Source of the DNA: Moorella glycerini
GTDB lineage: Bacteria; Bacillota; DSM-521; Neomoorellales; Neomoorellaceae
Direction of reading: 5' to 3'
Assembly (NCBI RefSeq): GCF_009735625.1
Contig: NZ_CP046244.1
Span: 3,050,909-3,114,908, forward strand
Length of the DNA stretch: 64,000 bases
The notes below the pieces were generated by a model. It did not search any database, was not told the DNA's origin, and was given only the letters and a program-made list of their open reading frames with translations. Below are positions 16,922 through 24,835 of the stretch, one piece after another. Both the position numbers and the translations under genes were made by a program. Within the stretch, counting starts at the first letter, position 1. Every line of letters starts with the position of its first letter.

Positions 16922-18256
16922 CTAAAATTTCGTCAGGTACTGGTCGATCTCCCACTGGTGTACCCTGGTACGGTACTGTTCACATTCGAGTTTCTGGGCC
17001 AGGGTCAGGCGCTCATAGATATGGGGTCCCAGGGCTTCCTTGATAACCTCATCTGCGGCCAGGGCTTCCAGGGCTTCATCAAGGCTTCCCGGCAGGACGC
17101 CGATGCCTTCCGCCTGGAGTTCGGCCGGGGTCATGGCAAAGATATTTTTATCCGTCGGCGGCGGCGGGGTCAGGCCTTTTTTAATCCCGTCCAGACCGGC
17201 CTTCAGCAGTACAGCCAGGGCCAGATAGGGGTTGCAGGAAGGATCCGGGTGCCGTACTTCAATGCGGGTGGAAGGACCGCGTTTGGCCGGCACGCGGATC
17301 AAGGGGCTGCGGTTGCGCGGCGACCAGGCGATATAGACCGGCGCTTCATAACCAGGCACCAGCCGTTTATAAGAATTGACCGTCGGGTTGGTTACGGCTG
17401 CCAGGGCACGGGCATGAGTCATGACGCCGGCGATAAACTGGTAGGCGGTCTGGCTTAGACCCAGCTTGTCCTCGGGATCGTAAAAGGCGTTCCGGCCGTC
17501 TTTTGACAGGGAGATATTAACGTGCATACCCGAACCGTTAATGCCGTAAATAGGCTTGGGCATAAAGGTGGCATGGAGGCCGTGGCGCTGGGCAATGGTC
17601 CGTACCACAAATTTAAACGTGGCAATGCGGTCAGCCGTGGTCAGGGCCTCGGCGTATTTAAAGTCAATCTCATGCTGGCCGGGGGCGACCTCGTGATGGG
17701 AGGCTTCGATTTCAAAGCCCAATTGCTCCAGGGTCAGGACCATATCCCGGCGGGCGTCTTCACCCAGGTCCACCGGGGTGAGGTCAAAGTAACCGGCCCG
17801 GTCATGGGTTTCCAGGGTCGGCCGGCCGGAGGCGTCGGTGTGGAAAAGGAAGAACTCTGCTTCCGGCCCGGCGTTCATGGTGTAACCCATGGCGGCTGCT
17901 TCGGCCGTAACCTTCTTCAGGGCACAGCGGGGACAACCGGCAAAGGGCGTGCCGTCGGGGTTATAAACGTCGCAAATGAGGCGGGCTACCGTCCCCTCAT
18001 GGGGCCGCCAGGGGAAAACAACGAAGGTGTCGGGATCGGGGCGCAGGTACATATCCGACTCTTCAATGCGCACAAAGCCTTCAATGGAAGAGCCGTCAAA
18101 CATGAGTTCATTGTTGAGGGCCTTGGGCAACTGGTCCACGGGAATGGCTACATTTTTCAATACCCCAAAAATATCGGTAAACTGGAGGCGAACAAATTTT
18201 ACCCCCCATTCCTCGGCCCGGTTTAGGACAGCCGCCCGTTTTTCCTTGTCATCCAT
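16922..18256 (-). CDS. glnA: Glutamine synthetase type I-alpha, copy 1
   Basis: 444 residues. The start is taken at the second ATG (18256) because AGGAGG lies nine bases before it. Signatures are [20 protein letters not shown] with the feedback Arg63 (Arg62 in Bacillus), [21 protein letters not shown], and [20 protein letters not shown]. No adenylylation-site Tyr motif is present ([10 protein letters not shown] in place of LYDLPPEE). It makes glutamine from glutamate, ammonia and ATP. It lies between the ANTAR regulator gene (upstream, same strand) and the glutamate synthase genes, so together they form a GS-GOGAT unit. About two thirds or more identical by eye to copy 2 at 24836-26170. Confidence 0.96.
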   Translation of the reverse strand: MDDKEKRAAVLNRAEEWGVKFVRLQFTDIFGVLKNVAIPVDQLPKALNNELMFDGSSIEGFVRIEESDMYLRPDPDTFVVFPWRPHEGTVARLICDVYNPDGTPFAGCPRCALKKVTAEAAAMGYTMNAGPEAEFFLFHTDASGRPTLETHDRAGYFDLTPVDLGEDARRDMVLTLEQLGFEIEASHHEVAPGQHEIDFKYAEALTTADRIATFKFVVRTIAQRHGLHATFMPKPIYGINGSGMHVNISLSKDGRNAFYDPEDKLGLSQTAYQFIAGVMTHARALAAVTNPTVNSYKRLVPGYEAPVYIAWSPRNRSPLIRVPAKRGPSTRIEVRHPDPSCNPYLALAVLLKAGLDGIKKGLTPPPPTDKNIFAMTPAELQAEGIGVLPGSLDEALEALAADEVIKEALGPHIYERLTLAQKLECEQYRTRVHQWEIDQYLTKF

Positions 18257-18308
18257 CAGCATAAACCTCCTGCTAAATTATAGAAACTGTCTACGCCAGT
18301 TTCTTTAT

Positions 18309-18368
18309 AAAAAGCGTCCTGCAAGAAAAGGGCATAAAAACCCTCTCCTTCAGGACGCCGTTGCCCTA
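18309..18368 (-). promoter_or_regulatory. Terminator-containing leader of glnA-1 with one ANTAR-type hexaloop
   Basis: Between the ANTAR gene and glnA-1 the minus strand forms TAGGGC-AACGGC-GTCCTG (18351-18368), a six-base loop with A1 and G4. Its 3' arm is also the 5' arm of a terminator GCGTCCTG ... CAGGACGC-TTTTT (18309-18358). The two are mutually exclusive. I found no clear companion hairpin upstream, unlike in the other leaders. Confidence 0.6.
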
Positions 18369-18373
18369 AAGGG

Positions 18374-18982
18374 TTAGTCCGTCTTTTTGGCCTTATTGCT
18401 GCCGCCCTGGAGTTCATGGGCGACAATAATGGCTTCGGCAATGCTTTTCATGGGTACGCAGCGGTCCATACTCTGGCGCTGCATGCGCCGGTAGGCCTCG
18501 GCTTCCGTTAATCCCATGGTATCCATGAGAATGCCCTTGGCCCGCTCAATTATTTTCCGGGCGGCCAGGGTCTCCTTCAGCTTGCTGATTTCCTGCTGCA
18601 GGCGGCTTATTTTCTGGTAATTGGCCAGGGCTGCTTCTACCGCCGGCAACAAGGTGCTCTCCTGGACCGGTTTAATTAAATAAGCAAAGATCGGAAAATC
18701 GCGCGTACGGGCAAGCAGATTGCGGTGCCAGGAAGAGGCCAGGAGGATAATCGGTGCTACTCCATCTTCCTCGATGATCCTGGCTACTTCCAGGGCATTG
18801 GTACCCTGGAGTTCGCTATCTAGAATTATCAGGCTGGGCTGCAGGGTGCGGATCATCCGCAGGGCCTGGCTGCCGTCCGGGGCTTCGCCGGCAATCAAGT
18901 AACCTTCCCGTACCAGCATGTACTTCAAGTTTTGCCGGGCAGACGGGTCGGCACTGGCGATAAAAATTTTGGGCTGTTGCAT
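18374..18982 (-). CDS. ANTAR-domain response regulator (antitermination factor)
   Basis: 202 residues: receiver domain 1-120 (IFIASADPSARQNLKYML, LIILDSEL with the phosphorylatable Asp55, LIKPVQE), a coiled-coil linker rich in Gln/Glu/Lys, and a C-terminal ANTAR RNA-binding domain with ARKIIERAKGILMDTMGLTE and AYRRMQRQSMDRCVPMKSIA. ANTAR proteins bind paired stem-loops with six-base A1/G4 loops and block terminators. Candidate targets in this window are the leaders of glnA-1, glnA-2, glnA-3 and amt. No sensor kinase gene is next to it, so its input is unknown. Confidence 0.93.
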   Translation of the reverse strand: MQQPKIFIASADPSARQNLKYMLVREGYLIAGEAPDGSQALRMIRTLQPSLIILDSELQGTNALEVARIIEEDGVAPIILLASSWHRNLLARTRDFPIFAYLIKPVQESTLLPAVEAALANYQKISRLQQEISKLKETLAARKIIERAKGILMDTMGLTEAEAYRRMQRQSMDRCVPMKSIAEAIIVAHELQGGSNKAKKTD

Positions 18983-19077
18983 AAAATTGAATCCCTGCCC
19001 CCCTCGCGCTACGCCGTTGTAGCACTTTCAAGGACCCCTTTGCCCTGCGAAATGCTTTTTCATTTGAGTATGGTACA

Positions 19078-19106
19078 ATTATAAAGGAAAAACGCTGAGT
19101 TGACAA
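19078..19106 (-). promoter_or_regulatory. Sigma-A promoter of the ANTAR regulator gene
   Basis: Minus strand TTGTCA (19101-19106), 17 bases, TATAAT (19078-19083), about 95 bases before the start codon. Confidence 0.7.
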
Positions 19107-19240
19107 TAGGTTAAACAGATGTATCCAGTATTTCAAAAAATATTTTCGCATAGTGAAAATCATGTTCTTCTTGGACCAGGCAAGTTTTGTGCCTGGGAGC
19201 ATAAGATTTAAGTAAGTTAGTATTACAGGGAGGTTAAAAC

Positions 19241-20383
19241 ATGGGCCAGGGCAAGTTAAGAAGGGTCTTCCCCGGCGGGAATACCTGTGAAGGGTTTTAT
19301 TCTTTTTATGATTACATTATCGAACCCGATGCCACCCGCATCTTCGTCGTTAAAGGCGGCCCGGGAGTGGGCAAGTCCACCTTCATGCGCAAAATCGGCG
19401 AAACCATGCTGGCTAAAGGTTATGATGTGGAATTCCACTGCTGCTCCTCCGATAACAATTCCCTGGATGCCGTGGTCATCCCGGCCATCAAAGTAGCTCT
19501 AATCGATGGTACGGCTCCCCATATAGTTGATCCCAAGAATCCCGGTGCCGTAGATGAGATTATCCACCTGGGAGACTACTGGGATGAAAGCAAGATGCGG
19601 GCCCATAAAGAGGAAATCCTTAAAGCTAACGCCCGGGTGGCGCGCTTGTTCCAGATAGCCTACAGTGCCCTCCGGGAAGCCAAGGTTATCCGCGATGAGT
19701 GGGAAAGCTATATTTCCGAGTGTATGATTGAAAGCCAGGTTAACAGGGCTGTGGCTAACTTGCTCCATACTATTTTCAGCGGTGTAGCACCACGTTATGA
19801 CCGGCCGGCCAAAGTCCGCCATCTCTTTGCCACGGCTATCACCCCCGATGGTATCATTACCGGCCACGTGGAATCCCTACTCCAGGATGTGCAGCAACTT
19901 TATACCATCTCCGGAGAACCTGGTTCCGGCGTACCACAGGTGCTGGCCCGGATCGCCGACCTGGCCCACGAAAAAGGACTGCATACTGAAATTTACCATT
20001 GCCCCTTTAATCCCCGGAATATCGATCTGGTAATCATGCCGGAAATAAAAGTGGCGGCCATGAACGTCCAGCCGCCGCATACCTACGATCCCTCGTCTTT
20101 ACCGGACCTTATGGCCATGAAACTTAACCTGTCGGCCTATATCGACCGGGATAAGCTGGGAACTTACGCCCACGAGATCAGCAGCGCCGCCTACCGCTAT
20201 CAGGCCTGCCTGGACCGGGCCGTGGCCTACATCCGCCAGGCCAAATTAACCCATGATTACATGGAAACCTTCTATATACCGGCCATGAATTTTGAGGCCA
20301 TCAACGCCAAACGCCAGGAGGTCCTGCAGCGGATTTTGAACTATGCTGCTGAATTTCCTGAAACCCTGATTAAAGCAAGTTAA
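19241..20383 (+). CDS. Conserved P-loop ATPase with internal duplication (PRK06851-like)
   Basis: 380 residues, start at ATG with GGGAGG upstream. A Walker A motif KGGPGVGKSTFM lies at residues 38-49 in a RecA-like half. A second copy of the same unit is seen at about 221-284, where the Walker A is reduced to GEPGSGVPQV and lacks Lys and Ser/Thr; the following segments (VVIPAIKVALID and LVIMPEIKVAAMN) align well. So this is a tandem duplication with one active and one dead nucleotide site. The family is conserved in spore-forming Firmicutes but has no known function. It ends with a strong terminator and looks like a single-gene unit. Confidence 0.75.
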   Translation: MGQGKLRRVFPGGNTCEGFYSFYDYIIEPDATRIFVVKGGPGVGKSTFMRKIGETMLAKGYDVEFHCCSSDNNSLDAVVIPAIKVALIDGTAPHIVDPKNPGAVDEIIHLGDYWDESKMRAHKEEILKANARVARLFQIAYSALREAKVIRDEWESYISECMIESQVNRAVANLLHTIFSGVAPRYDRPAKVRHLFATAITPDGIITGHVESLLQDVQQLYTISGEPGSGVPQVLARIADLAHEKGLHTEIYHCPFNPRNIDLVIMPEIKVAAMNVQPPHTYDPSSLPDLMAMKLNLSAYIDRDKLGTYAHEISSAAYRYQACLDRAVAYIRQAKLTHDYMETFYIPAMNFEAINAKRQEVLQRILNYAAEFPETLIKAS

Positions 20384-20390
20384 AGCTTTT

Positions 20391-20428
20391 AAAACCCTTC
20401 CTAATCTGCAGTATTAGGAAGGGTTTTT
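20391..20428 (+). terminator. Terminator of the P-loop ATPase gene
   Basis: Arms AACCCTTCCTAAT and ATTAGGAAGGGTT with loop CTGCAGT, followed by TTTTTGG. Perfect 13-base stem. Confidence 0.92.
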
Positions 20429-20432
20429 GGTA

Positions 20433-20460
20433 ACTATCCGTGGAACAAAAGCATAAGTTA
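20433..20460 (+). promoter_or_regulatory. Candidate sigma-K promoter upstream of the first glycosyltransferase
   Basis: AC (20433-20434), 17 bases, CATAAGTTA (20452-20460) fits the sporulation sigma-K consensus AC-N16/17-CATANNNTA exactly. It stands immediately after the preceding terminator and about 42 bases before the proposed start. Confidence 0.55.
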
Positions 20461-20501
20461 ACATGAGTACAAGAGATGGAAAAGAAACGGGGTGATACTC
20501 C

Positions 20502-21608
20502 CTGGACCGGCAAATAGCCATTTTTACACCCAACCTGCTGGCCTGGAATGGGCAAGAACCAGTAATCGGGGGCCTGGAAAGATACCTCCACGCCCTGGCA
20601 GAACTCCTGACAGAGATGGGTTATGAAGTTTCCTTCCATCAGAACGCCCACCGGGATTTTCAAACTACTTTCCGCGGCTGGCCGGTATATGGCTACCAGG
20701 CCGATCAGCACCATTTGCACTTAACTGTTAAACGAATGGAGGAGACTGTCCGCGGTAGAGTGCTTTATTCCTCTATTCTCCAGCAAGTCTATTACCGCCC
20801 CCGTTCTATTTGTATCTCCCACGGCGTCTGGTGGGAACTACCAGGTTACAGCCCGGCCCACGCCCGGGCTGCTTATGAAAACTATGTCGCTGCCGCCCTT
20901 ATTCAGGCCACTTTAATAATATCTTGCGACTACAACTTTCTTAACGTTGCCCGGGCCATCTACCCTAATCTGGCCGACCAGAAGGTCCGGGTAATCCCAA
21001 ACTTTGTCGATTTAAAGCAATTTTATCCTCGCGAAAAAGAACAACAGCCTAGGGTACGCGTCCTGTACCCGCGCCGGCTGGCCCCGGAACGGGGCTTTGA
21101 CCTGTTGAAAGAGGTTATCCCTCCTTTACTGGCTGAGTACCCCGACCTGGAGTTTCTCTTTGCCATTGATACAAATACCCCCCGGTACCTGGAGATTTTT
21201 CATGCCTGGCGGCAAAAGGAGGCCCATAACGGGCGTATCCTTTACTGTCATCCAGACTTTAACGCCATGCCGGAGGTTTATGCCGCTGCCGATATAGTTG
21301 TTATTCCCAGTATTTATTCGGAGGGTACCAGCTTTTCATGCCTGGAGGCCATGGCCATGGGTAAGGCCGTTATTGCCACCAATGTTGGCGGGCTCACCAA
21401 TCTGATTATCGATGGCTATAATGGCCTGTTAATCCATCCCTCCAGGGAATACCTGACCCAAGCCCTGCGCTTTTTAATTGATCACCCCCGGGAACGCCTG
21501 CGCCTCGGTGCCAATGCCGCTGCTACCGCCCGGGCCTTTGACCGTCGCCTCTGGGAAGCCCGCTGGCGCCAGTATATCAGCAGGGTTTATCCTTTGGATA
21601 AGCTGTAG
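20502..21608 (+). CDS. Glycosyltransferase family 4, copy 1 (probable CTG start)
   Basis: 368 residues if translation begins at CTG 20502. The segment before the first in-frame ATG (20616) encodes RQIAIFTPNLLAW and GGLERYLHALAELLTEMGYE, the canonical acceptor-side N-terminus of a GT4 enzyme, so the ATG start would remove essential sequence. An in-frame TGA lies at 20493-20495 and GGGGTGAT precedes CTG by five bases. C-terminal motifs are YPRRLAPERGF and SEGTSFSCLEAMAMGKAVIA (the E-x7-E nucleotide-sugar site). No signal peptide or membrane segment. Paralogue of the gene at 22979-24097; both flank the TasA-like gene. Confidence 0.85.
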   Translation: MDRQIAIFTPNLLAWNGQEPVIGGLERYLHALAELLTEMGYEVSFHQNAHRDFQTTFRGWPVYGYQADQHHLHLTVKRMEETVRGRVLYSSILQQVYYRPRSICISHGVWWELPGYSPAHARAAYENYVAAALIQATLIISCDYNFLNVARAIYPNLADQKVRVIPNFVDLKQFYPREKEQQPRVRVLYPRRLAPERGFDLLKEVIPPLLAEYPDLEFLFAIDTNTPRYLEIFHAWRQKEAHNGRILYCHPDFNAMPEVYAAADIVVIPSIYSEGTSFSCLEAMAMGKAVIATNVGGLTNLIIDGYNGLLIHPSREYLTQALRFLIDHPRERLRLGANAAATARAFDRRLWEARWRQYISRVYPLDKL

Positions 21609-21629
21609 TTCGGAGGGGAAGTAAGTTCT

Positions 21630-22331
21630 ATGCCCAAGGTTACGGCCATGATGATCGTTCGTAATGAAGCCAATCGTTATTTGGAGCGCTGCCTTAAAGC
21701 TTTGACTGACTATGTTGATGAGCTGGTCATCCTGGACGATGCCTCTACGGATGCTACTCCTGAGATCTGTTTGAGTTTCCCCATGGTTAAACTTTATTGC
21801 CGCGATACCCCCTTATTTCTTAAGGATGAAGCCCAGTTGCGCTGCGAACTCTGGCACCATACCGTAGCTACCAACCCCGAATGGATACTGGCCCTTGATG
21901 CCGATGAATTCCTGGAGACCAGGGTAGACCGGGAACTCCCTTATTTGCTAAAACAGGATCTCTTTCCAGCTATTAGCTTTCGCCTTTTTGATTGCTGGGG
22001 CAGTGAAGACTACTACCGCGTCGACGGCCTCTGGAATCCCTGGCTGCGTGGTTTTTCTATCTACCTCGTCAAGTACCAGCCCTGGCTGGATGCCGCCTGG
22101 CCATTACAAAAATTTCACTGCGGCCGCCTGCCTCTAGCCTACCGCCGCCTGCCCCACCTGGAAAGCGATCTAAGGATCAAACACCTCGGCTGGGCCAACC
22201 CGGCTGATATCCGGGCTAAATACGAGCGCGCCGTTAGCCAGGATCCGACCTTTAAATATATGCCCCGGGAACATTATGAAAGCATCCTCTGGCCAGCGGA
22301 TAAAATTCAGCTCGAAAAATGGCAGGACTAG
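21630..22331 (+). CDS. Glycosyltransferase family 2
   Basis: 233 residues, ATG with GGAGGGGAAG upstream, 21 bases after the preceding gene. N-terminus KVTAMMIVRNEANRYLERCL, then VILDDASTDATPEI and the metal-binding LALDADEFLE motif at about residue 90. The C-terminal part (LAYRRLPHLESDLRIKHLGW, then KYERAVSQDP) is like cytoplasmic GT2 enzymes that glycosylate surface proteins or coat polysaccharides. No membrane segment. Target unknown; context suggests it acts on the product of the TasA-like gene downstream. Confidence 0.85.
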   Translation: MPKVTAMMIVRNEANRYLERCLKALTDYVDELVILDDASTDATPEICLSFPMVKLYCRDTPLFLKDEAQLRCELWHHTVATNPEWILALDADEFLETRVDRELPYLLKQDLFPAISFRLFDCWGSEDYYRVDGLWNPWLRGFSIYLVKYQPWLDAAWPLQKFHCGRLPLAYRRLPHLESDLRIKHLGWANPADIRAKYERAVSQDPTFKYMPREHYESILWPADKIQLEKWQD

Positions 22332-22334
22332 ATA

Positions 22335-22362
22335 ACTTCTCCGTGCTAAGATGCATATAGTA
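22335..22362 (+). promoter_or_regulatory. Candidate sigma-K promoter upstream of the TasA-like gene
   Basis: AC (22335-22336), 17 bases, CATATAGTA (22354-22362) matches the sigma-K consensus exactly and has the same spacing as the site at 20433. Both -35 elements read TAACT. Confidence 0.55.
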
Positions 22363-22451
22363 ATACTAATCCAGAAAAAGGAAAGACCCCCTTTGTCAAT
22401 ACCCAAAAGGCATAGGGGGAAAGAGAAAAGCTTGTAAAAGGAGTGATCTGC

Positions 22452-22913
22452 ATGGCTCTAACCGCCAGCGCCACTGTTACTGGCAGTACGGCAGGAACTG
22501 CCGATGTGGCTCTAACCTTAAGCCCGACCACGGCCCTTTTTTCCCCGGCCAACCTGGTTCCCGGCCAGTCTGTCGGGTCGCCCCAGCTGCAAGTGTCAAA
22601 TACCGGTACTGTAGACGAGTATTACTTTATCTTTGCTGACTGGAAGGAAGTAAGCCCTACTACTCCCCGCGAGGCCCAGTTACTTGCCGACCGCTTAAAC
22701 ATTTATATCGAAGCCAGCCCAGCAACAGTGCTCTATAATGGCACTCTTTCCGGTCTATACAACCAGCCTTCTAGTGGCCGCCTGCTGGTTTCGCCCTATG
22801 ATGACCTGCTGACCTTCGTCGTCAGCCTGCCTAGTAATACGGGTACCATAGCCCAGAACCTGGACTTGAGCGTCGATCTGGTCTTTACGGCCCAGGCTTC
22901 CCCCCTCGCTTAA
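22452..22913 (+). CDS. TasA/camelysin-like beta-sandwich protein without signal peptide
   Basis: 153 residues from ATG 22452, which has AGGAGTGAT just upstream. The layout matches the CalY/TasA (M73) fold: ATVTGSTAGTADVALTLSPT, LVPGQSVGSPQLQVSNTG with the family PGxxV ... VxNTG turn, ADRLNIYIEASP, LYNGTLSGL and LLTFVVSLPSNTGTIAQNL. Family members are normally secreted fibre or matrix proteins cut by signal peptidase SipW. Here no signal peptide or SipW gene exists and the mature fold begins at once. The N-terminus is rich in Thr/Ser, which suits O-glycosylation by the flanking enzymes. I propose a mother-cell spore-coat protein; this is inference. Confidence 0.7.
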   Translation: MALTASATVTGSTAGTADVALTLSPTTALFSPANLVPGQSVGSPQLQVSNTGTVDEYYFIFADWKEVSPTTPREAQLLADRLNIYIEASPATVLYNGTLSGLYNQPSSGRLLVSPYDDLLTFVVSLPSNTGTIAQNLDLSVDLVFTAQASPLA

Positions 22914-22918
22914 AGCAT

Positions 22919-22943
22919 AGCCCGGCCCCGGCCGGGCTTAACT
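22919..22943 (+). terminator. Hairpin after the TasA-like gene (weak terminator)
   Basis: AGCCCGGC and GCCGGGCT with a four-base loop, followed by TAACTTT; the T run is poor, so read-through to the next gene is likely. Confidence 0.45.
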
Positions 22944-22978
22944 TTGGAGAGCTAATTGCAAGAAGGTGATAAAGAGAT

Positions 22979-24097
22979 ATGACGACTAAAAAGGTAGCTT
23001 TTTTAACGACTAACTTTTTTCACCCTACTAACGAAAGAATTATTATGGGCGGTGCGGAGCGTTACCAGGTTGACCTCTGCCGCCTGCTCCGCGAGCTAGG
23101 TTTTTATGTTGAGATCTGGCAGATAGGCAGCGGTTGGACCCAGGAATTCGATGGCGTGCGTATCCGCAGCATCCCGGTTTCTAGAAGCGAATACCATACC
23201 TTTCCCGAGCTCAGTACAGCCTTTTATGAGAATTCCATGGCCTTTGATTACGCCATTTATTTCATCCTTACCCTGGCTTACCCCATAGCCCGGGAAAAAA
23301 GCATTGCCATTAGCCACGGGATCTTTTGGGATTGGCCGGGTTTCGACCTCATGGCCGGACGCCTGGAGGACCGCCAGGAATGGTTAAGGCGGCTTGGTAT
23401 TGCCCTGATAGGCCCACAAAAATTAATCTCTGTAGATACCAACACCATTAACTTCTTCAATGCTACCCTCCCCGGCTTTTATCACAAATGGGAGTACATC
23501 CCCAATTATGTTGATACTGACCTTTTTCACCCACCTGAGGAGGTAAAAAATAGCACGGATACCATCCGTGTCCTGTTCCCCCGCCGGCTGGTTCCCGTTC
23601 GCGGGATTAATGAAACCATGCGGGCAGCAGAAAGATTGACGGCTCGCTATCCCTGGATTGAATTTCATTTTTGTGGACGCGGCCATGATGACAACGCCGA
23701 AAGGCTCATGTCCCAGTGGATTGCTACCCAGGAACGTTGCTTTTACTACTGGAAGCCCCTGGAGATGATGCCCGAGGTTTACCGCCAGGCGGATATTGTC
23801 ATCATCCCTTCACGCTCTACCGAAGGCACGAGTCTGGCCGCCCTGGAGGCCATGGCCAGCGGCCGGCCGGTAATTGCCGGCCTGGCCGGTGGCTTGAGCG
23901 ACATTATTTTGCACGGCTACAATGGTTATCTAATTAAACCGACTGTGGAAAATCTGGTGGCGGCCATCGAAGATTTGGCCCGGGATAAAGCTAAAAGGCA
24001 GATCATGGGCCAGAGGGCTCGGGAAGTGGCTCTGACTTTCAACCGTAAGATATGGGCTGAGCGTTGGGCCAGGGTCCTGGAAACAGTCTTTCGCTAA
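22979..24097 (+). CDS. Glycosyltransferase family 4, copy 2
   Basis: 372 residues, ATG with AAGGTGATAAAG upstream. GT4 hallmarks: VAFLTTNFFHPTNERIIMGG then AERYQVDLCRLLRELG at the N-terminus, FPRRLVPVRGINETM near 195, and STEGTSLAALEAMASGRPVI (E-x7-E) near 290. The two copies share the same architecture and motif spacing, and probably arose by duplication. Cytoplasmic; no signal peptide. Probably transcribed with the TasA-like gene. Confidence 0.87.
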   Translation: MTTKKVAFLTTNFFHPTNERIIMGGAERYQVDLCRLLRELGFYVEIWQIGSGWTQEFDGVRIRSIPVSRSEYHTFPELSTAFYENSMAFDYAIYFILTLAYPIAREKSIAISHGIFWDWPGFDLMAGRLEDRQEWLRRLGIALIGPQKLISVDTNTINFFNATLPGFYHKWEYIPNYVDTDLFHPPEEVKNSTDTIRVLFPRRLVPVRGINETMRAAERLTARYPWIEFHFCGRGHDDNAERLMSQWIATQERCFYYWKPLEMMPEVYRQADIVIIPSRSTEGTSLAALEAMASGRPVIAGLAGGLSDIILHGYNGYLIKPTVENLVAAIEDLARDKAKRQIMGQRAREVALTFNRKIWAERWARVLETVFR

Positions 24098-24134
24098 TTG
24101 TCTGGTTTTGGACTCACCGGGTGGGTGAAGGTAT

Positions 24135-24785
24135 GTGCCCTTTACAGCTCCTACTGTGGCCAATAAAGGTAACCGCTTCCATGTCGGTCCCAGTCCGATT
24201 ATCCTGGTAACGGTGCAGGAATGGGTGGTCTTTAATATCGTGCAATCAGCTTTGCTGTTAATTCCAGCCTGGGGAATACAGCCAGTAAGTCCGCCTGCAA
24301 ATGCGCTTGCTGCCCATGCCGGCCGGCCTTTATTACTTGAGGAACTACAGCCGGGGTATATTGAATTAGTCACTGCGGAAAGGGTGCTGGATTCGGTTTA
24401 CCTGGCCACGGAAAACTTATTCCAGTGGTCTTATAGTTCCTCCTCACCTACCCTAGGCGTGCCGGTTAAAGTTATTGCCTGCGGGGTTAAAAATATTACC
24501 GCCAGGCAGCAACTGGTGCCCATTCCCCCCGGCAGCCATGCCCTGGCTAGGGCTTTCTACAATTATGAAATTCTTGTGACCTATGCCGATGCTGCCGGCC
24601 ACACCGCTACCATTACCTTGATGTCCGGGCCCCGCTGGCAGCGGGCCTTTGTTTCCGCCGGACCGGGCCGCCTGGAGGTACAGGTCAAGGTTGCCTGTTC
24701 ACGGATTGAGATTACTACTCCCCCTGCCCCGGAACCCGGGCCGGCCTTGCCGTATAAGCCGGTCCGGGTATGGGTTTGGGGGTGA
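24135..24785 (+). CDS. Unrecognised protein next to the TasA-like/glycosyltransferase group
   Basis: 216 residues from a GTG at 24135 with GGTGAAGG upstream. I do not recognise the family. Visible traits are a hydrophobic N-terminal part (SPIILVTVQEWVVFNIV, AALLLIPAWG-like) that does not look like a signal peptide, a Ser-rich FQWSYSSSSP, beta-rich middle and C-terminal sections (ARAFYNYEILVTYADAAGHT, RLEVQVKVACSRIEI) and a Pro-rich tail. It is 37 bases after the GT4 gene and reads the same way, so it likely belongs to the same unit; a second spore-surface component is a reasonable guess. Confidence 0.6.
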   Translation: MPFTAPTVANKGNRFHVGPSPIILVTVQEWVVFNIVQSALLLIPAWGIQPVSPPANALAAHAGRPLLLEELQPGYIELVTAERVLDSVYLATENLFQWSYSSSSPTLGVPVKVIACGVKNITARQQLVPIPPGSHALARAFYNYEILVTYADAAGHTATITLMSGPRWQRAFVSAGPGRLEVQVKVACSRIEITTPPAPEPGPALPYKPVRVWVWG

Positions 24786-24835
24786 CAAACAGGGCGTGTC
24801 CCTGGTCGCGAAATTGGCGGCACCTCATGCTGATT

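Noticed and set aside
17522-18226. 234-codon plus-strand ORF opposite glnA-1
   Set aside because: The same shadow appears opposite glnA-2, as expected from the complement of conserved protein sequence.
20493-20495. TGA in frame with the first GT4 gene read as selenocysteine
   Set aside because: Moorella does make selenoproteins, but no SECIS-like hairpin follows and GT4 enzymes have no redox site there; CTG initiation explains it more simply.
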